Positions 1 through 10,800 of a stretch of 64,000 bases of DNA are shown here, one piece after another (position 1 is the first letter of the stretch; each line of letters starts with the position of its first letter). The stretch is from Arenicola marina (Eukaryota > Annelida > Polychaeta > Arenicolidae), in assembly GCA_964019135.1 (NCBI GenBank), contig OZ025248.1, positions 37,937,670 to 38,001,669 on the forward strand. Reading direction: 5' to 3'. The notes below the pieces were generated by a model. The model searched no databases and had not been told where the DNA came from. It saw only the letters and a list, made by a program, of their open reading frames with translations. A program made the translations under genes and the position numbers.

Positions 1-3000
1 GTCAAGCAGCCCATCAGATCTGTAGTGCGATACAGATACCTTACTGTGAGGTTTACCAGGTCTTTTTGTCTTTGTGAGACCAGGGATATAGAATTCCATG
101 TCCTCCCCCTTCATCCTCATGTATTTCAGGTTCAGCTGTTGCAACTCAGAGCCTCTGCTTGCGCTGCATAAGGCTAACAACATGGTCACCTTAAGCGTGA
201 GTGTTTTGAGGTTTAGGTTCCCATTGTCTCCCAGGGAACGAATGTGTCTGAGCACCATATCCACATCCCACGTGTCCACATATCTTGGTTTAGGGGGCCT
301 CATGTTGAACATCCCTTGTAGCAAAGTTTTGATCACTGGATGTTGCCCCACCGGATATCCTTCTATCTGGGGGTGAAAAGCCGAGAGAGCTGATCTGTAC
401 CCATTCATGGTTGTATACTCCATTCCCTTGTCAAACACATCAGCCAAGAAATCTGCTATATTTCCCAGAGTGGCTTGAAATGGAGCGATTTTCCGTCCAC
501 CACACCAGCTAACCCACTTATTCCAGGAGCAACTGTAAGCGGATTTAGTTCCCTCTCTGCGGGCTCGCAAGAAAATCTCGGCAGCCCGGCTTGAAAGACC
601 TCTTGCAAGTGTGCGTTCCCTGAGACCTTCCAAGCCGCTAATTTCAGATCTCCTCTCACGATCAGCGGATGCGGGTCGCCTTTTGGTGACGTCAGTAACC
701 TCTGTAGCGGAGGTAACAGTACAGGTTGATCCACTAGCATTCCCAGAATGACTGGGAACCACGGCTGCGTCTGCCAAGTGGGAGTAATCAGAATGACAGT
801 GGCCTGTTCTTTCTGGATTTTTGCCAGACACTTGTTTATCAGGCAAAAAGGAGGAAACGCATAGCTCCCCTGACATGCCCAAGGGATGCTGAATGCATCG
901 GTTGTCTGTGCAAATGGGTCTGGTTTCCAACTCACATAATTTTGTGTCTGGGCATTGGTTCTGTCTGCAAACAGGTCTGTTTGAATGGGACCCCACTTCT
1001 GTGCTACTGCCTTGAATATCCCCGAGTCCAACTTCCAGTTGCTGCCATCGGTGTAGATTCTGGATTCCTGGTCTGCAACTGTGTTGTGAATTCCTGGCAG
1101 ATGCTCCGCAGTAAGCATGATCTTTTTCGACAGACAAAAGTGCCAAAGCTCTTTTGTCAGTTTCAACAGGTTCCTTGACCTTGTGCCCCCCATCCGGTTG
1201 ACCTGAGCCACTGTGGCACTGTTGTCCACTCGCAGGTGTACATGCTGGACCGATCGGTCTCGTGTGAAGGCTCGCACTGCGAAAGTTGCTGCCAGCAGTT
1301 CCAGGCAGTTTATGTGTAATTTCCTTTCGTCTGCACTCCAGAGACCCTGGGTGGTCACTCCTTCGCACACCGCACCCCATCCCTTCATTGAGGAGTCCGA
1401 AGTGATGACTAGGTCTGGTATGACTGAAATCAACGTTCTGCCATTCCACATGTCCAGATTTTTGATCCACCATTGCAATTCCTCCTTGCTCTCTGGTGAT
1501 AAAGTCAAATGAGCTGCATAATTCTGGTTGTTCGCCAGTAAAGCTTTCGATTTCTGCATCTGTAGGAGGCGATAATTCAGCGGTGCTGGTACCACAGCCA
1601 AAAGCGTTGCTGTTAACTTGCCTATCAGTTTTGCAAGAGCTCTGACAGAAGTTCTGTTTCTCTGGCACAATTCCTGGCATTCTAACTGAATAGTTTGCAC
1701 CTTCTCTAATGGCAAAGCCACCGTCATTTTGATCGAATCCAACAAGAAACCCAGAAACTCGAGGGTTTGTGTGGGAACTGTCACTGATTTGGGTCTGTTG
1801 ATCGAGAAACCCAGTGCCTCCAGCAGCCACTGTGCTGTGTTGATGTCCAACACCAACCCCTCTCTGTTCCTGTTCAAAAAGAGCATGTCGTCTAGGTAGA
1901 TGACCACTCTGATCCCCATTCGTCGAAGGAGGGCAATCACTGGTTTCATTAGTTTGGTAAACGAGCGGGGAGCTGATGCTAGCCCGAAGGGCAAGACCTT
2001 GAACTGGTATATTTTCCCTGCCCACACAAACTTCAGATACTTTCTGACATTCTGGGCCATCGGAATGCAGAAATATGCATCCTTTAAGTCGAGTTTCCCC
2101 ATCCAGTCCCCCGCCTGAATCAGGTTTAAAGCTGAAACCATCCCTTCCATCTTGAAGTGTTCGTATCTTACATAAGCATTCAGCTGTTTCAGATTGAACA
2201 CTGGCCGCTGGGACCCGTCTTTCTTTGGTCGCAGAAACAGATGGCTCATGAACTGATCCGGTGTGTTCATGGTTCGCTCGATGGCATTTTTTGAGTACAA
2301 CTCTTGTACCTGTTCTGAGATTTTTGTATGTTCTTCTCTTGAGAGAACTGGGGAAGAGCAATTGAGTTTTGGTGGAGGAGTGGTCACAAAGTCTATGTGA
2401 CACCCGTTTACCATGTTCAAAATCTTTGGATCTTTTGTGATCTTTCCCCAATTGTTGGCAAAATGCTTGATTCTCCCTCCCACAGGCCATTGGGTTATCC
2501 CTGGAGAGGACAAGTTCAACCCTACTATGCTGCTGTGCATTGTTATGGGGGGATCCTGACTTACTGGTGATACCAGAAGACTTTGAGACTGAGGTAAAGG
2601 ATACATACCGCGAGGCCTTCCCCCCTCTGGGCTGTTGGCCTTGTCGGGAAAACCGTGGTTTCCCCTCCCACTTCGGTTTTGGTAGACCTTTTGGTCTCGT
2701 GGGAGGGGTCCTCTGAAAGGGCTTGCGCTCCACATGTTGTCTCTTGGGTGGAAACGAAGTGGCTCCCAGGGACTGTCTGATCTGGCGCGAACGTTTCGAT
2801 TCCTTCGCCTTATGATATAGAGCGCGATAGAATTTTCCACCAAACAGTTCTTTCCTGTTAGCATTCAGCAAAGCTTCATTTTGGCGGAGCAAATGGCTGG
2901 CTTTCTTGTGATCACGGAGGAACTTGCATAGTACATTCCACCTCCTGTTGTAGTTTGTGAGCACATTCGTCTGGCCTATCAGGACAATGCTTTTTTCCAC

Positions 3001-3711
3001 CAGCAGTAGGAGTTCTCTGAGGTCACAGGACCTGTCCTTAGCATTTTTTGCTGAGAAAAGCAGCTTCCACAGTTTGGACAAGGGCCCCATGGTGTCAAGC
3101 AGTTTAGATTGAATCTTGACAAAACTGCCATCTATCAACCTGGCAGCTGGTTGTTGCCCCTTGTCCAACAACTCCACAATGTCATCATCCAGCTTGTGTG
3201 GCTCCAACGAATCATGTTTTGGGAGAGGGTTATCAGCCAAAACCGTGTTCTTGGCTACCTCCTCCCCAAGCCACTCAGTGAAATATTTCCTTATGAAACC
3301 GTCCTGTTCAGGGTCCAATTTCCAGTCTTTTGCCTTTTTCTGGCCTAATGGATCGAACATGTCGAGCCCTGGACCTGAAGCAACCTCACTGACCGGGGGG
3401 TCCGACACACACGAACGAGCGGGAGAGGAGCTGTCTCCCTCGTCTGACGATGACGCTTGTCCTTCGGATTCCGAGGACGATAAACTGACGTCCGTAAGGC
3501 CCTGCACCTCCGGTACGTCAATTTTGCGTTTCTTAGGGATCTTATAAGTCCCCAAGTCCAGCCGGCCGGTCGCCAGGCCCGTGGCACTTGTTTCCACCAA
3601 CCCCAGAGGGGAGGCGGCTTTCACGGCCCCAACGGGGTCCGAAACGGTATTGTCGGTGGCCAAACAGGCCCCCGGCGGTCCAGGAGGTGAACCAGCACTC
3701 ACATCCTCCAT
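1..3711 (-). CDS. DIRS gag-like to tyrosine recombinase long frame, 3' part off window
   Basis: From the ATG at 3711 one minus-strand frame has no stop to position 1, at least 1237 codons. I checked it codon by codon. The N-terminal ~450 codons look gag-like: a Ser/Asp/Glu-rich acidic stretch, a basic PKKRK nuclear-localisation-like motif (3537-3523), a helical central part, and a Lys/Arg/Pro-rich end that could bind nucleic acid. The C-terminal part (about 600 to 1) is a tyrosine recombinase core. It contains a SASRGSEL motif whose Arg (codon 156-154) fits the first catalytic Arg of the family. The H-x-x-R and Tyr residues lie beyond the window. Between these ends the same frame is open but overlaps RT in another frame, so the middle may simply be kept open and not translated as one protein. 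Upstream, an in-frame stop at 3783-3781 sets the 5' limit. Gag and YR may be made separately. Confidence 0.75.
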   Translation of the reverse strand, partial: MEDVSAGSPPGPPGACLATDNTVSDPVGAVKAASPLGLVETSATGLATGRLDLGTYKIPKKRKIDVPEVQGLTDVSLSSSESEGQASSSDEGDSSSPARSCVSDPPVSEVASGPGLDMFDPLGQKKAKDWKLDPEQDGFIRKYFTEWLGEEVAKNTVLADNPLPKHDSLEPHKLDDDIVELLDKGQQPAARLIDGSFVKIQSKLLDTMGPLSKLWKLLFSAKNAKDRSCDLRELLLLVEKSIVLIGQTNVLTNYNRRWNVLCKFLRDHKKASHLLRQNEALLNANRKELFGGKFYRALYHKAKESKRSRQIRQSLGATSFPPKRQHVERKPFQRTPPTRPKGLPKPKWEGKPRFSRQGQQPRGGKASRYVSFTSVSKSSGITSKSGSPHNNAQQHSRVELVLSRDNPMACGRENQAFCQQLGKDHKRSKDFEHGKRVSHRLCDHSSTKTQLLFPSSLKRRTYKNLRTGTRVVLKKCHRANHEHTGSVHEPSVSATKERRVPAASVQSETAECLCKIRTLQDGRDGFSFKPDSGGGLDGETRLKGCIFLHSDGPECQKVSEVCVGRENIPVQGLALRASISSPLVYQTNETSDCPPSTNGDQSGHLPRRHALFEQEQRGVGVGHQHSTVAAGGTGFLDQQTQISDSSHTNPRVSGFLVGFDQNDGGFAIREGANYSVRMPGIVPEKQNFCQSSCKTDRQVNSNAFGCGTSTAELSPPTDAEIESFTGEQPELCSSFDFITREQGGIAMVDQKSGHVEWQNVDFSHTRPSHHFGLLNEGMGCGVRRSDHPGSLECRRKEITHKLPGTAGSNFRSASLHTRPIGPACTPASGQQCHSGSGQPDGGHKVKEPVETDKRALALLSVEKDHAYCGASARNSQHSCRPGIQNLHRWQQLEVGLGDIQGSSTEVGSHSNRPVCRQNQCPDTKLCELETRPICTDNRCIQHPLGMSGELCVSSFLPDKQVSGKNPERTGHCHSDYSHLADAAVVPSHSGNASGSTCTVTSATEVTDVTKRRPASADRERRSEISGLEGLRERTLARGLSSRAAEIFLRARREGTKSAYSCSWNKWVSWCGGRKIAPFQATLGNIADFLADVFDKGMEYTTMNGYRSALSAFHPQIEGYPVGQHPVIKTLLQGMFNMRPPKPRYVDTWDVDMVLRHIRSLGDNGNLNLKTLTLKVTMLLALCSASRGSELQQLNLKYMRMKGEDMEFYIPGLTKTKRPGKPHSKVSVSHYRSDGLLD
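456..2864 (-). CDS. DIRS reverse transcriptase / RNase H / methyltransferase-like polyprotein
   Basis: An 802-aa frame that copies the element's RNA into DNA. The RT domain starts near residue 131, with a W-x2-ITKDPKIL-type DIRS motif, and carries the catalytic YLDDM box (residues 323-327, DNA 1898-1884). RNase H follows at about 485-610, with TSDSSMKGWGA (Asp 490), LELLAA and LRVDNSA (Asp 547). Residues ~625-720 (DLFADRTNAQ, YVSW, YAFPPF) match the region described in DIRS elements as phage-Dam-like methyltransferase. The first ~130 residues are low-similarity and overlap the gag-like C terminus, so the true start may be internal or reached by frameshift or reinitiation. The whole frame lies inside the longer minus-strand open frame, and its end overlaps the start of the YR region. 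No lesion is seen. Confidence 0.93.
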   Translation of the reverse strand: MLTGKNCLVENSIALYIIRRRNRNVRARSDSPWEPLRFHPRDNMWSASPFRGPLPRDQKVYQNRSGRGNHGFPDKANSPEGGRPRGMYPLPQSQSLLVSPVSQDPPITMHSSIVGLNLSSPGITQWPVGGRIKHFANNWGKITKDPKILNMVNGCHIDFVTTPPPKLNCSSPVLSREEHTKISEQVQELYSKNAIERTMNTPDQFMSHLFLRPKKDGSQRPVFNLKQLNAYVRYEHFKMEGMVSALNLIQAGDWMGKLDLKDAYFCIPMAQNVRKYLKFVWAGKIYQFKVLPFGLASAPRSFTKLMKPVIALLRRMGIRVVIYLDDMLFLNRNREGLVLDINTAQWLLEALGFSINRPKSVTVPTQTLEFLGFLLDSIKMTVALPLEKVQTIQLECQELCQRNRTSVRALAKLIGKLTATLLAVVPAPLNYRLLQMQKSKALLANNQNYAAHLTLSPESKEELQWWIKNLDMWNGRTLISVIPDLVITSDSSMKGWGAVCEGVTTQGLWSADERKLHINCLELLAATFAVRAFTRDRSVQHVHLRVDNSATVAQVNRMGGTRSRNLLKLTKELWHFCLSKKIMLTAEHLPGIHNTVADQESRIYTDGSNWKLDSGIFKAVAQKWGPIQTDLFADRTNAQTQNYVSWKPDPFAQTTDAFSIPWACQGSYAFPPFCLINKCLAKIQKEQATVILITPTWQTQPWFPVILGMLVDQPVLLPPLQRLLTSPKGDPHPLIVRGDLKLAAWKVSGNAHLQEVFQAGLPRFSCEPAERELNPLTVAPGISGLAGVVDGKSLHFKPLWEI

Positions 3712-3911
3712 AATACCCTTCGATGCCCCCAAGTGGGCGGCGATGTCGCACGATAAAAAACTTCCGACGGAAGCACACGTCTATCTTCTTCAAAAGCCAA
3801 GATGGAGAAGGAAGGTCGAGGTCAGCCTCGTTTTGACTTTTAAAGGCTACCGGAAGTACCTAAAGTACGGAGAATGCATTATCAGATCTATTTTCGGTTT
3901 ATGAGATGAAA

Positions 3912-3953
3912 CCGCTCTTACTTGTATGAGTTTGAGCGGCGGTACCAGCTTAT
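3912..3953 (+). repeat. 42-bp copy of a TIR-element right end
   Basis: These 42 bases are identical to 55518-55559, the right end of the large TIR element in the intron of receptor gene D. The stretch contains the small inverted repeat CCGCTC...GAGCGG. Homology stops abruptly on the left at 3912, exactly where the DIRS element appears to begin. The likely reading is that the retrotransposon landed in an older copy of the TIR element, whose other half would lie beyond the left edge. Confidence 0.6.
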
Positions 3954-5270
3954 GTGTTCGGCTGCATGGCTTATAGGCCGACCCAGGCTGTCAATCATTC
4001 ACTGACGTCACTGTTGCTTTTATCCAATCAAGTGGCGCAAAAAGTTCTTCCACGTGCGTTATGTTCGACACACAAGTCTGAACAAAGCAGCATGTCACTT
4101 TCGTGTCAGTTTCACAAATGAGTACTTGTCGTTGGTACCTACCATCAGCTATGATTGTCAATTTCATACTCACGATTAGCGAAAAAGGACTCAAGCCTGG
4201 GCGGGCTTAGCTCGGATTGTGGAACGGTGTATTCCATATGTAGTCACGTTACACCGTGAGCTATGCGCCTAGTTTCTAAGGAAACTGATATACTGTCACA
4301 GTGATTTGTGGGTTAACAACGACACCACGAACTGTATGAAGTCGGATATATTATACTTCGCATCAAGACATGGCTTTATATCAAAGAACGTTTTATAACT
4401 TTTACCCAGCCACATCAGTTTTTTTTCTGGATTTCATGGAAGCAATATTCTTTCACCACGTTGGTCGGTATGAATTGCTTTTGATTGATATGAACTCGGA
4501 TATTGCATTACTCTCAGGTGCTAAACACATATTGCTTATCCAGTCGGGAATATAAACTCAAGCGGCGTACCCCGCAGTATAGACGCCACTTTCAGAGCTG
4601 AATGAGACAAAGGAATATCAGCTGAAGTTATACATCGTCAATTTCATTTGGCAGTGGCACCTTTTGTTGTTCGGCTGGACCAGGCGGCCAATGTATCAAT
4701 CAATGAGACAAACACACCGTGGTCCAAAGGAGACAGAGGCGGGCTGAGGACACACTGTGTGAGGTGCGTGCTGCTGATCGATGGGGGAGTCCACTTTGTC
4801 GCTGCCTCTCCTTGGCGCGCCGCTCTGGTGTCCAGAACCCGTGCCGCTCTGATGTCCTGAACCCGCGCCGCAGCCGTCACCGCCACACGTCTTCACTGTA
4901 GAGCAGGGACACGCGTGACGTCATAACTTTTATGACTTTATTTTCCTTTTTAAATTAGCGTATTCCACGTAATCTGTTAACTGCAATATCCGAAGTCCCT
5001 GGTCCGTGATGTTTAGGTTTGGCCGTGTTCCCTGGCGGCGGCCTCCCTAATTATTGACACATCCCGAGACAAAAATAAAATGCGTAATAAATAAATGAAA
5101 AAATTAAATAAACAGCGCCACGTCGCCGGAAGACGAGAACGACAGAGACGGTAAATATTTGCCCGAGACTAACTAGAAGGGATGAGATGCAATGGCCGTC
5201 ATCAAAGTTCCGGTTGCGAGAAGGGGTCGCAGCTGTGAGAGAAGAACCCGTGTGCACAGATGTTGGTGAC
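3954..5270. other. Non-coding stretch, nothing recognised
   Basis: Only short open frames without splice sites or recognisable domains. Overlapping frames on both strands at 4640-4900 come from CG-rich, locally repeated sequence. No RNA gene or mobile element recognised. Confidence 0.4.
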
Positions 5271-5395
5271 GGAACAGGGAGGGGTGGGGCCGGGCGAGGA
5301 GGGGAGGGGCGGGGCGGGGCGGGGCGGGGCGGCGCAGGGCGGCGGGGGGCGGCGCGTAACGGGGCGGGGCGGGGTGGGGAGACGGAAGCATGGGT
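5271..5395 (+). repeat. GGGGC-type G-rich low-complexity tract
   Basis: Runs of GGGGC/GGGGA with five-base periodicity on the plus strand. It contains many GGGCGG (Sp1/GC-box-like) words and closely spaced G-runs able to form G-quadruplexes. Frames read across it on either strand are Gly/Arg or Pro/Ala low complexity and are not counted as genes. Confidence 0.8.
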
Positions 5396-6757
5396 GGGTG
5401 GGGATTAGCCATAACAACGCCCACATGGTCGAGTACTCATGCAAGGACATGCAGTGACAGGGTTCATCCTATGTCAATGGCTTTTCGCGCTCACTCCCAA
5501 AAAAAAGGGAGATTTTCCATGAGATTTCCTTAAATTGCCTACACTGCTTTTCGAAACCGTAGTTACCATAATTGTCTAAAGTTACTTAGCATGATTATAT
5601 ACAAATAGGATAACAGGCCAGGTTTATATAAATTCCTTTTGCCAACGATATTCAAACACAAAATACGCACGCACCGGTATGATGCGGGTTCAATACTTAA
5701 TTATCTCGTTGTAACTGTGCGACTACTGAGTAGCTATAGCCCCCCCTCCCACCCACACACACACACACGCGCGGATTAATTATCTTCCCCTGCCGACTTG
5801 GACATTCACTGTAATTATACAAGTGAGGGTGAAAATTGATAGCAATGGCAACTCCTATAAATTGACAAGGCATCCTCGTTTTGTCAATGCTATCTGGACC
5901 AATATTATACTGCGCCACTGTGTCTTTGTCGCTGCAGGTTGTGTGTCTGTCGCTAGACGGGACCTATTGTCGTGTGGCGGTCAGTTTTAATGTGTAACTT
6001 TTAGAGATGATATAAACTGAACCAATACTGCCCCTGTGTCTCAGTGTGGGGCCCTGTGGACTAGGGTAGTACCATGGAGCAGAGCGAAATATTCAGCCCC
6101 GCCGGTTGGAACCTACGGGCCCAGATTGTGTCTCGAGGCGGGCACTGACCACATGGGGAGCAGTCACTGGGTCAGTTTTAATGGGTGACCTTTAGTACAT
6201 GACTTGATGGCGTACATATTCAACACCGCACCTCGCCTCTCATCTACTTCTTCCCCAAATATGTCGATACCAAACAATTTGGATATGTCGACATGTGATT
6301 GATCGAATAAATGGTGATTAGTCGTGTCGACGGGAGGTCGCGAGAGTTTCATCTGGACGAGAGGGAATAGGATGAACAGTAACAAGATGCAGGAATCGGA
6401 TCTGGCGCGATGAATATTGCCCGACACTGTGGCGACGACACACATCGGCTGATGACTGGTAGCCGGAGTAACGACACAAAGAGGTGACCTTGAGCGTTAA
6501 TGACGCAACCAGCAAATAGAAGGAGAACGGCAGTGTTGCCAATGACGACGCCTCGCTTTAGGTCTGCCAATCGACGCATGCGGTGCCAGATCTGAAAGCG
6601 CTTCACCCTTAATTTCCCGATCCGTACTACAGACTGAAGCAAGTCAGATTATAGGGCGTTGAAAGCTTTCTCCTCTCTGCCGTAATGGACAGAGTATTGA
6701 CCACCAATTGATCGAATTGATGCCCATGTCCCTTTTTTCTGTTTGTTTTTCACTCAG
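5396..6757. other. Non-coding stretch, nothing recognised
   Basis: No domain, RNA gene or repeat family recognised. There is a short (AC)n tract near 5753-5768. The last 25 bases are pyrimidine-rich and end in CACTCAG, which could serve as a splice acceptor for the next segment. Confidence 0.4.
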
Positions 6758-6949
6758 GACTCGCCGGATGTGGAGTCCCCAAAACAGGCTGCTCGCGTGA
6801 CGTCATCTCCTGTGAGCTGCGACGCCATCACCCGGGCGCATGCGCTGTGGACGCCCCCCATGCCACCGGAACGCCGGGGGAGACCCGACAGTGACAGACA
6901 CAGACTGAAAAAGAAAGAAACCCAAAAGGCAATTACGTTAGTGGCTTAG
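6758..6949 (+). CDS. Possible exon, unknown protein
   Basis: A strong acceptor (long T-rich tract then CACTCAG) precedes a 63-codon frame that ends in TAG. The peptide is polar, Pro/Arg/Lys-rich and has no domain I recognise. GC content is higher than in the flanks, like the exons at 7866 and 10718. It could be the terminal exon of an upstream gene, a 5' exon of the membrane-protein gene to the right, or chance. No convincing donor is seen. Confidence 0.25.
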   Translation, partial: DSPDVESPKQAARVTSSPVSCDAITRAHALWTPPMPPERRGRPDSDRHRLKKKETQKAITLVA

Positions 6950-7535
6950 GTGGGATAGACTGAGACGCGGAGGAATACCCCCGGGCGCAGGTTAATCACG
7001 TGATCGCCCCACAGGGCAATGTAAGTGGACACGCGACAAATTGTGAAACGAAAAAAACTCGTCTCGTCACCGTCGGGCGGAGATATCACACGATCAGGTC
7101 AATTATACGGAGAATTAGCGTCGTATTTCTTCTTCTCCCGGTAAACACTCAGCAGCTGATCAAGAGGAGCAGGAGGAGTGCCAGCTCCCCACCCCCCGCC
7201 CTTGTCCCCGTCTCCCATCCACCCTCACTCCAGCCTCTTACTAGTGCATCTGAATCATGTACATTGACTAGAGGCCGGCCTTGCTGATATGAATATTATT
7301 ATACATATATATATATATGTTATATTACTCAACCCGCCAAGCTGTGACTTGAGATATTGCGAGTGAAGCGATATCTTACGTGCTGGACATTTCTACACCT
7401 GGTGTGATATATGAGAGATATCGTGTGTGGTGATATATATCCATGTAGAGATATATTCCTTGTGGACAGATAGCCAATGTGCACAACCATATCGTAAACA
7501 GTGTGATACTATATGTGGTGTGATATTCCATTTAT

Positions 7536-7672
7536 AATGTGATCTCATATAATGTGATATCTCACATAATGTGATATCTCACATAATGTGATATCTCGCA
7601 TAATGTGATATCTCACATAATGTGATATCTCACATAATGTGATATCTCACATAATGTGATATCTCATATAAT
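7536..7672 (+). repeat. 17-bp minisatellite
   Basis: About eight head-to-tail copies of a unit with core ATAATGTGATATCTCAC. First and last copies are degenerate. It lies 170 bp upstream of the first coding exon of the next gene. Confidence 0.88.
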
Positions 7673-7769
7673 TTGACACCGCTGTTTGCCGCTCCGCGAT
7701 GGGGTAATATCACGACATGGCGTGACACTCACACACCCACATCTCAGACATAATTACGGCAAGTGACGC

Positions 7770-7841
7770 GAGACTCAACCCCCCCACCACCCCCCCCCCC
7801 TCCCCAACCCCAACCCCAACCCCAACCCCAACCTCACCCAG
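7770..7841 (+). other. C-rich tract with CCCCAA repeats, possible acceptor
   Basis: A pyrimidine-rich run, then CCCCAA repeats, then CTCACCCAG. It resembles a splice-acceptor tract for the exon that starts at 7842 or holds the ATG at 7866. It also has C-runs able to form an i-motif, or G4 on the other strand. Confidence 0.4.
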
Positions 7842-7865
7842 ACACCGATACAACAAATATCGACC

Positions 7866-10800
7866 ATGCCGCGACACAACGCGAGACCTGTGCGACACTC
7901 GCGCTCCCGCCGCAACGCCACCCAGGACTTCTTGCACCGCTCGGCGGACGGGGGGCCGCCCGGGGGTCGCCCCCACCCCGCCGCCGCCGAGGACCCCCGC
8001 GAGCAGACCTTCCTCCTGCTGGAGGCCGGGGAGGGCGGCATCTTCGTGGACGAGGAGGTGACCGACGTGCCGGTGGGGCCGGACGCGACGCCCCTACCCC
8101 TGCAGCAGTCCTCACTCATCAGGGATGAGGACCGACACATGTTGAGGGAGATGTACCGGACGCAGAATGGTGAGTGGTCAATGTCAAGGTCGAGGGCACG
8201 GTCACGGTCGGGGTCAAGGTCACGGTCCTATGTACCGTGCGACTGCGACTGCATCCGGTGTCAAATTCTTGGACAAAGTATTATATATTATATAATGAGA
8301 TAATTGAGTTTAACATCGCATTACTACGTGCATGCTAATTGGTCGGCACATCATATTAATGATCTACCAATAACATACCAATAACGGTAAAGGACAATAT
8401 CATTATGGGCCACGTACCGAAACCGGTACACACCATAATAATCACATCATAATGACAGTCATTATGGTATAAATGATTGCCAGTATATAAGTCTATAAGT
8501 AATACTGTAATATACAGTAATATATAGTCATGGCTAAAACAATGTCGCCATCTCTATTATAGTATTATCCATATTGTGCAGTGTACATTGTATTTCGTTT
8601 GTATCAAACAAATAGCATTTCATTCGGCGTCTAACTGATGTGTGTGTCCTACCCCCGACCCCACTGAACCTTTCCTGAACCTGGCCCCTGTCCCCCTGAC
8701 CCCGCTGGCGGTTTTGACCCCCCTGACCCCCCTAACCCCAGCCGTCCTGCTGAGCGCCGCCAGTGGAGGGGCCTTTCTGCTCTTGGCCATCAACCTTGTT
8801 GGCGTCCTCTTCTTCAAAGGGTAAGAACCAGAACACACCGGGCGTACAACAGAACCTACACCGCCAGACAAACAAACCGCCAAACACACAGACAGACAGA
8901 CACCGGATTTACACCAGGCAAACAAACCGTCAGACACACACAAACCAGACAGACACCGGATCTACACCAGGCAAACAAACCGTCAGACACACACCGCCAG
9001 ACACACACCGCCAGACACACCGCCAGACACACGAACACCAGATACACACCGCCAGACACACACCGCCAGACACATACCGCCAGACACACACATCACCAGA
9101 CACACCGCCAGACACACACACCGCCAGACACACACACCGCCAAACACACACTGCCAGACACACACCGCCAGACACACACTGCCAGACACACACATCGCTA
9201 GACACACACCGCCAGACACACACACCGCCAGACACACACTGCCAGACACACACACCGCCAGATACACACCGCCAGACACACACCGCCAGATACACACCGC
9301 CAGACACACACACCGCCAGACACACACACTGCCAGACACACACCGCCAGACACACACCGCCAAACACACACCGCCAGACACACACCGCCAGACACACACC
9401 GCCAGACACACACCGCCAGACACACACCGCCAGATCTACACACACCGCCAGACACACACTGCCAGACCCACACACACCGCCAGACACACGAACACCAGAT
9501 ACACACCGCCAGACACACACCGCCAGACACACACACTGCCAGACACACACCGCCAGACACTCACCGCCAGACACACACTGCCAGACACACACATCGCCAG
9601 ACACACACCGCCAGATACACACCGCCAGACACACACACCGCCATACACACCGCCAGACACACACCGCCAGACCCACACACACCGCCAGACACACACCGCC
9701 AGACACGCACCGCCAGACACACTCCGCCAGACACACACACCGCCAGACACACACACCGCCAGACACACACCGCCAGACGCACATCGCCAGACACACACCG
9801 CCAGACCCACACACCGCCAGACACCCGCCCGCCAGACACACACCGCCAGACCCACACACACCGCCAGACACACATCGCCAGACGCACATTCCGCCAAACA
9901 CACACCGGACCTACACCAGGCAAACACACCGCCAGACAGACGAACAGCCATATACACACCGTCAGACACACCAGATACAAACTACCAGACACACACTGCC
10001 AGACACACACATCGCCAGACACACACCGCCAGACTCACACTGCCAGACACAAATCGCCAGACACACACACACCCCCAGACACACCGCCACACATACCGCC
10101 AGACACAATGCAGACACGCACCGGACACACACCAGCCACACCCACCACCAAACATCACGCTGTGCTCCCAGGCGGGAACACCTCTCCGTGAACGAAATTA
10201 AGAGAAGTTGGTATTTTAGACCTTTTATGTTTTAAATGAAGCTATGTTTCGACTTAAATGTTGGAGTTTACATATAATCGACTCGTGCTGATGTATCACT
10301 GAGTTAGAGTTATGCATGTTTATAACGTGTGTTGACTAGTTATGATGGCAATAACCAGGGAATAGTTAACGGATTCAAACCAACATAGGATTACTGATTA
10401 ATAAGCGTTTAATTAATCAGCAATTTATTTTCTGAAAAGATTTCTGGAGAATTATTTTATATGGGATATGTATCAACTCGTTAACAATTTGAGATATTTA
10501 GCCAGAGAGACAAGCGAACACAACTGCGCAACTGGTCGGCGGAGCTAAAGGGCACGGTTTTCTTGAGTACATTAGAATTATCACCAGAATAGAATCAACG
10601 AAGCTACCCTTGTGTATTGCAAATATAAACGAGTGAGCCAATGTAAATGGCTTAATAAACATCCAAGACGCACAGGTAAACACCATGGCTAAAAAAACGG
10701 TTTTCTCTCTCCCACAGGTACTTCAAGAAGAAGACTCCCGCCGGGCCTGTCAGCAACTTCCCTCAGTCGCTCTCCCACTCCCGTCGGTGTCGCTACTCGA

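Larger units (their letters stand above)
1..3911 (-). mobile_element. DIRS-type tyrosine-recombinase retrotransposon, partial
   Basis: Reading right to left, the element has an untranslated segment (about 3911-3712), a gag-like region, an RT/RNase H/methyltransferase-like region and the start of a tyrosine recombinase (YR). The YR is cut by the left edge of the window. This order and the overlapping frames are typical of the DIRS group, which integrates with a YR instead of a DDE integrase and leaves no target duplication. No frameshift or stop breaks the coding part seen here, so the copy looks young. The right boundary near 3911 is inferred from a 42-bp repeat that begins at 3912. The inverted terminal repeats cannot be checked because the other end is outside the window. 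Confidence 0.88.

Noticed and set aside
8763..10235. 490-codon plus frame and several long minus frames (up to 323 codons)
   Set aside because: They are translations of the CA-rich intronic minisatellite, with only His/Thr/Pro/Gln or Val/Cys/Gly/Ser/Trp periodic content, and lie between a valid donor and acceptor.
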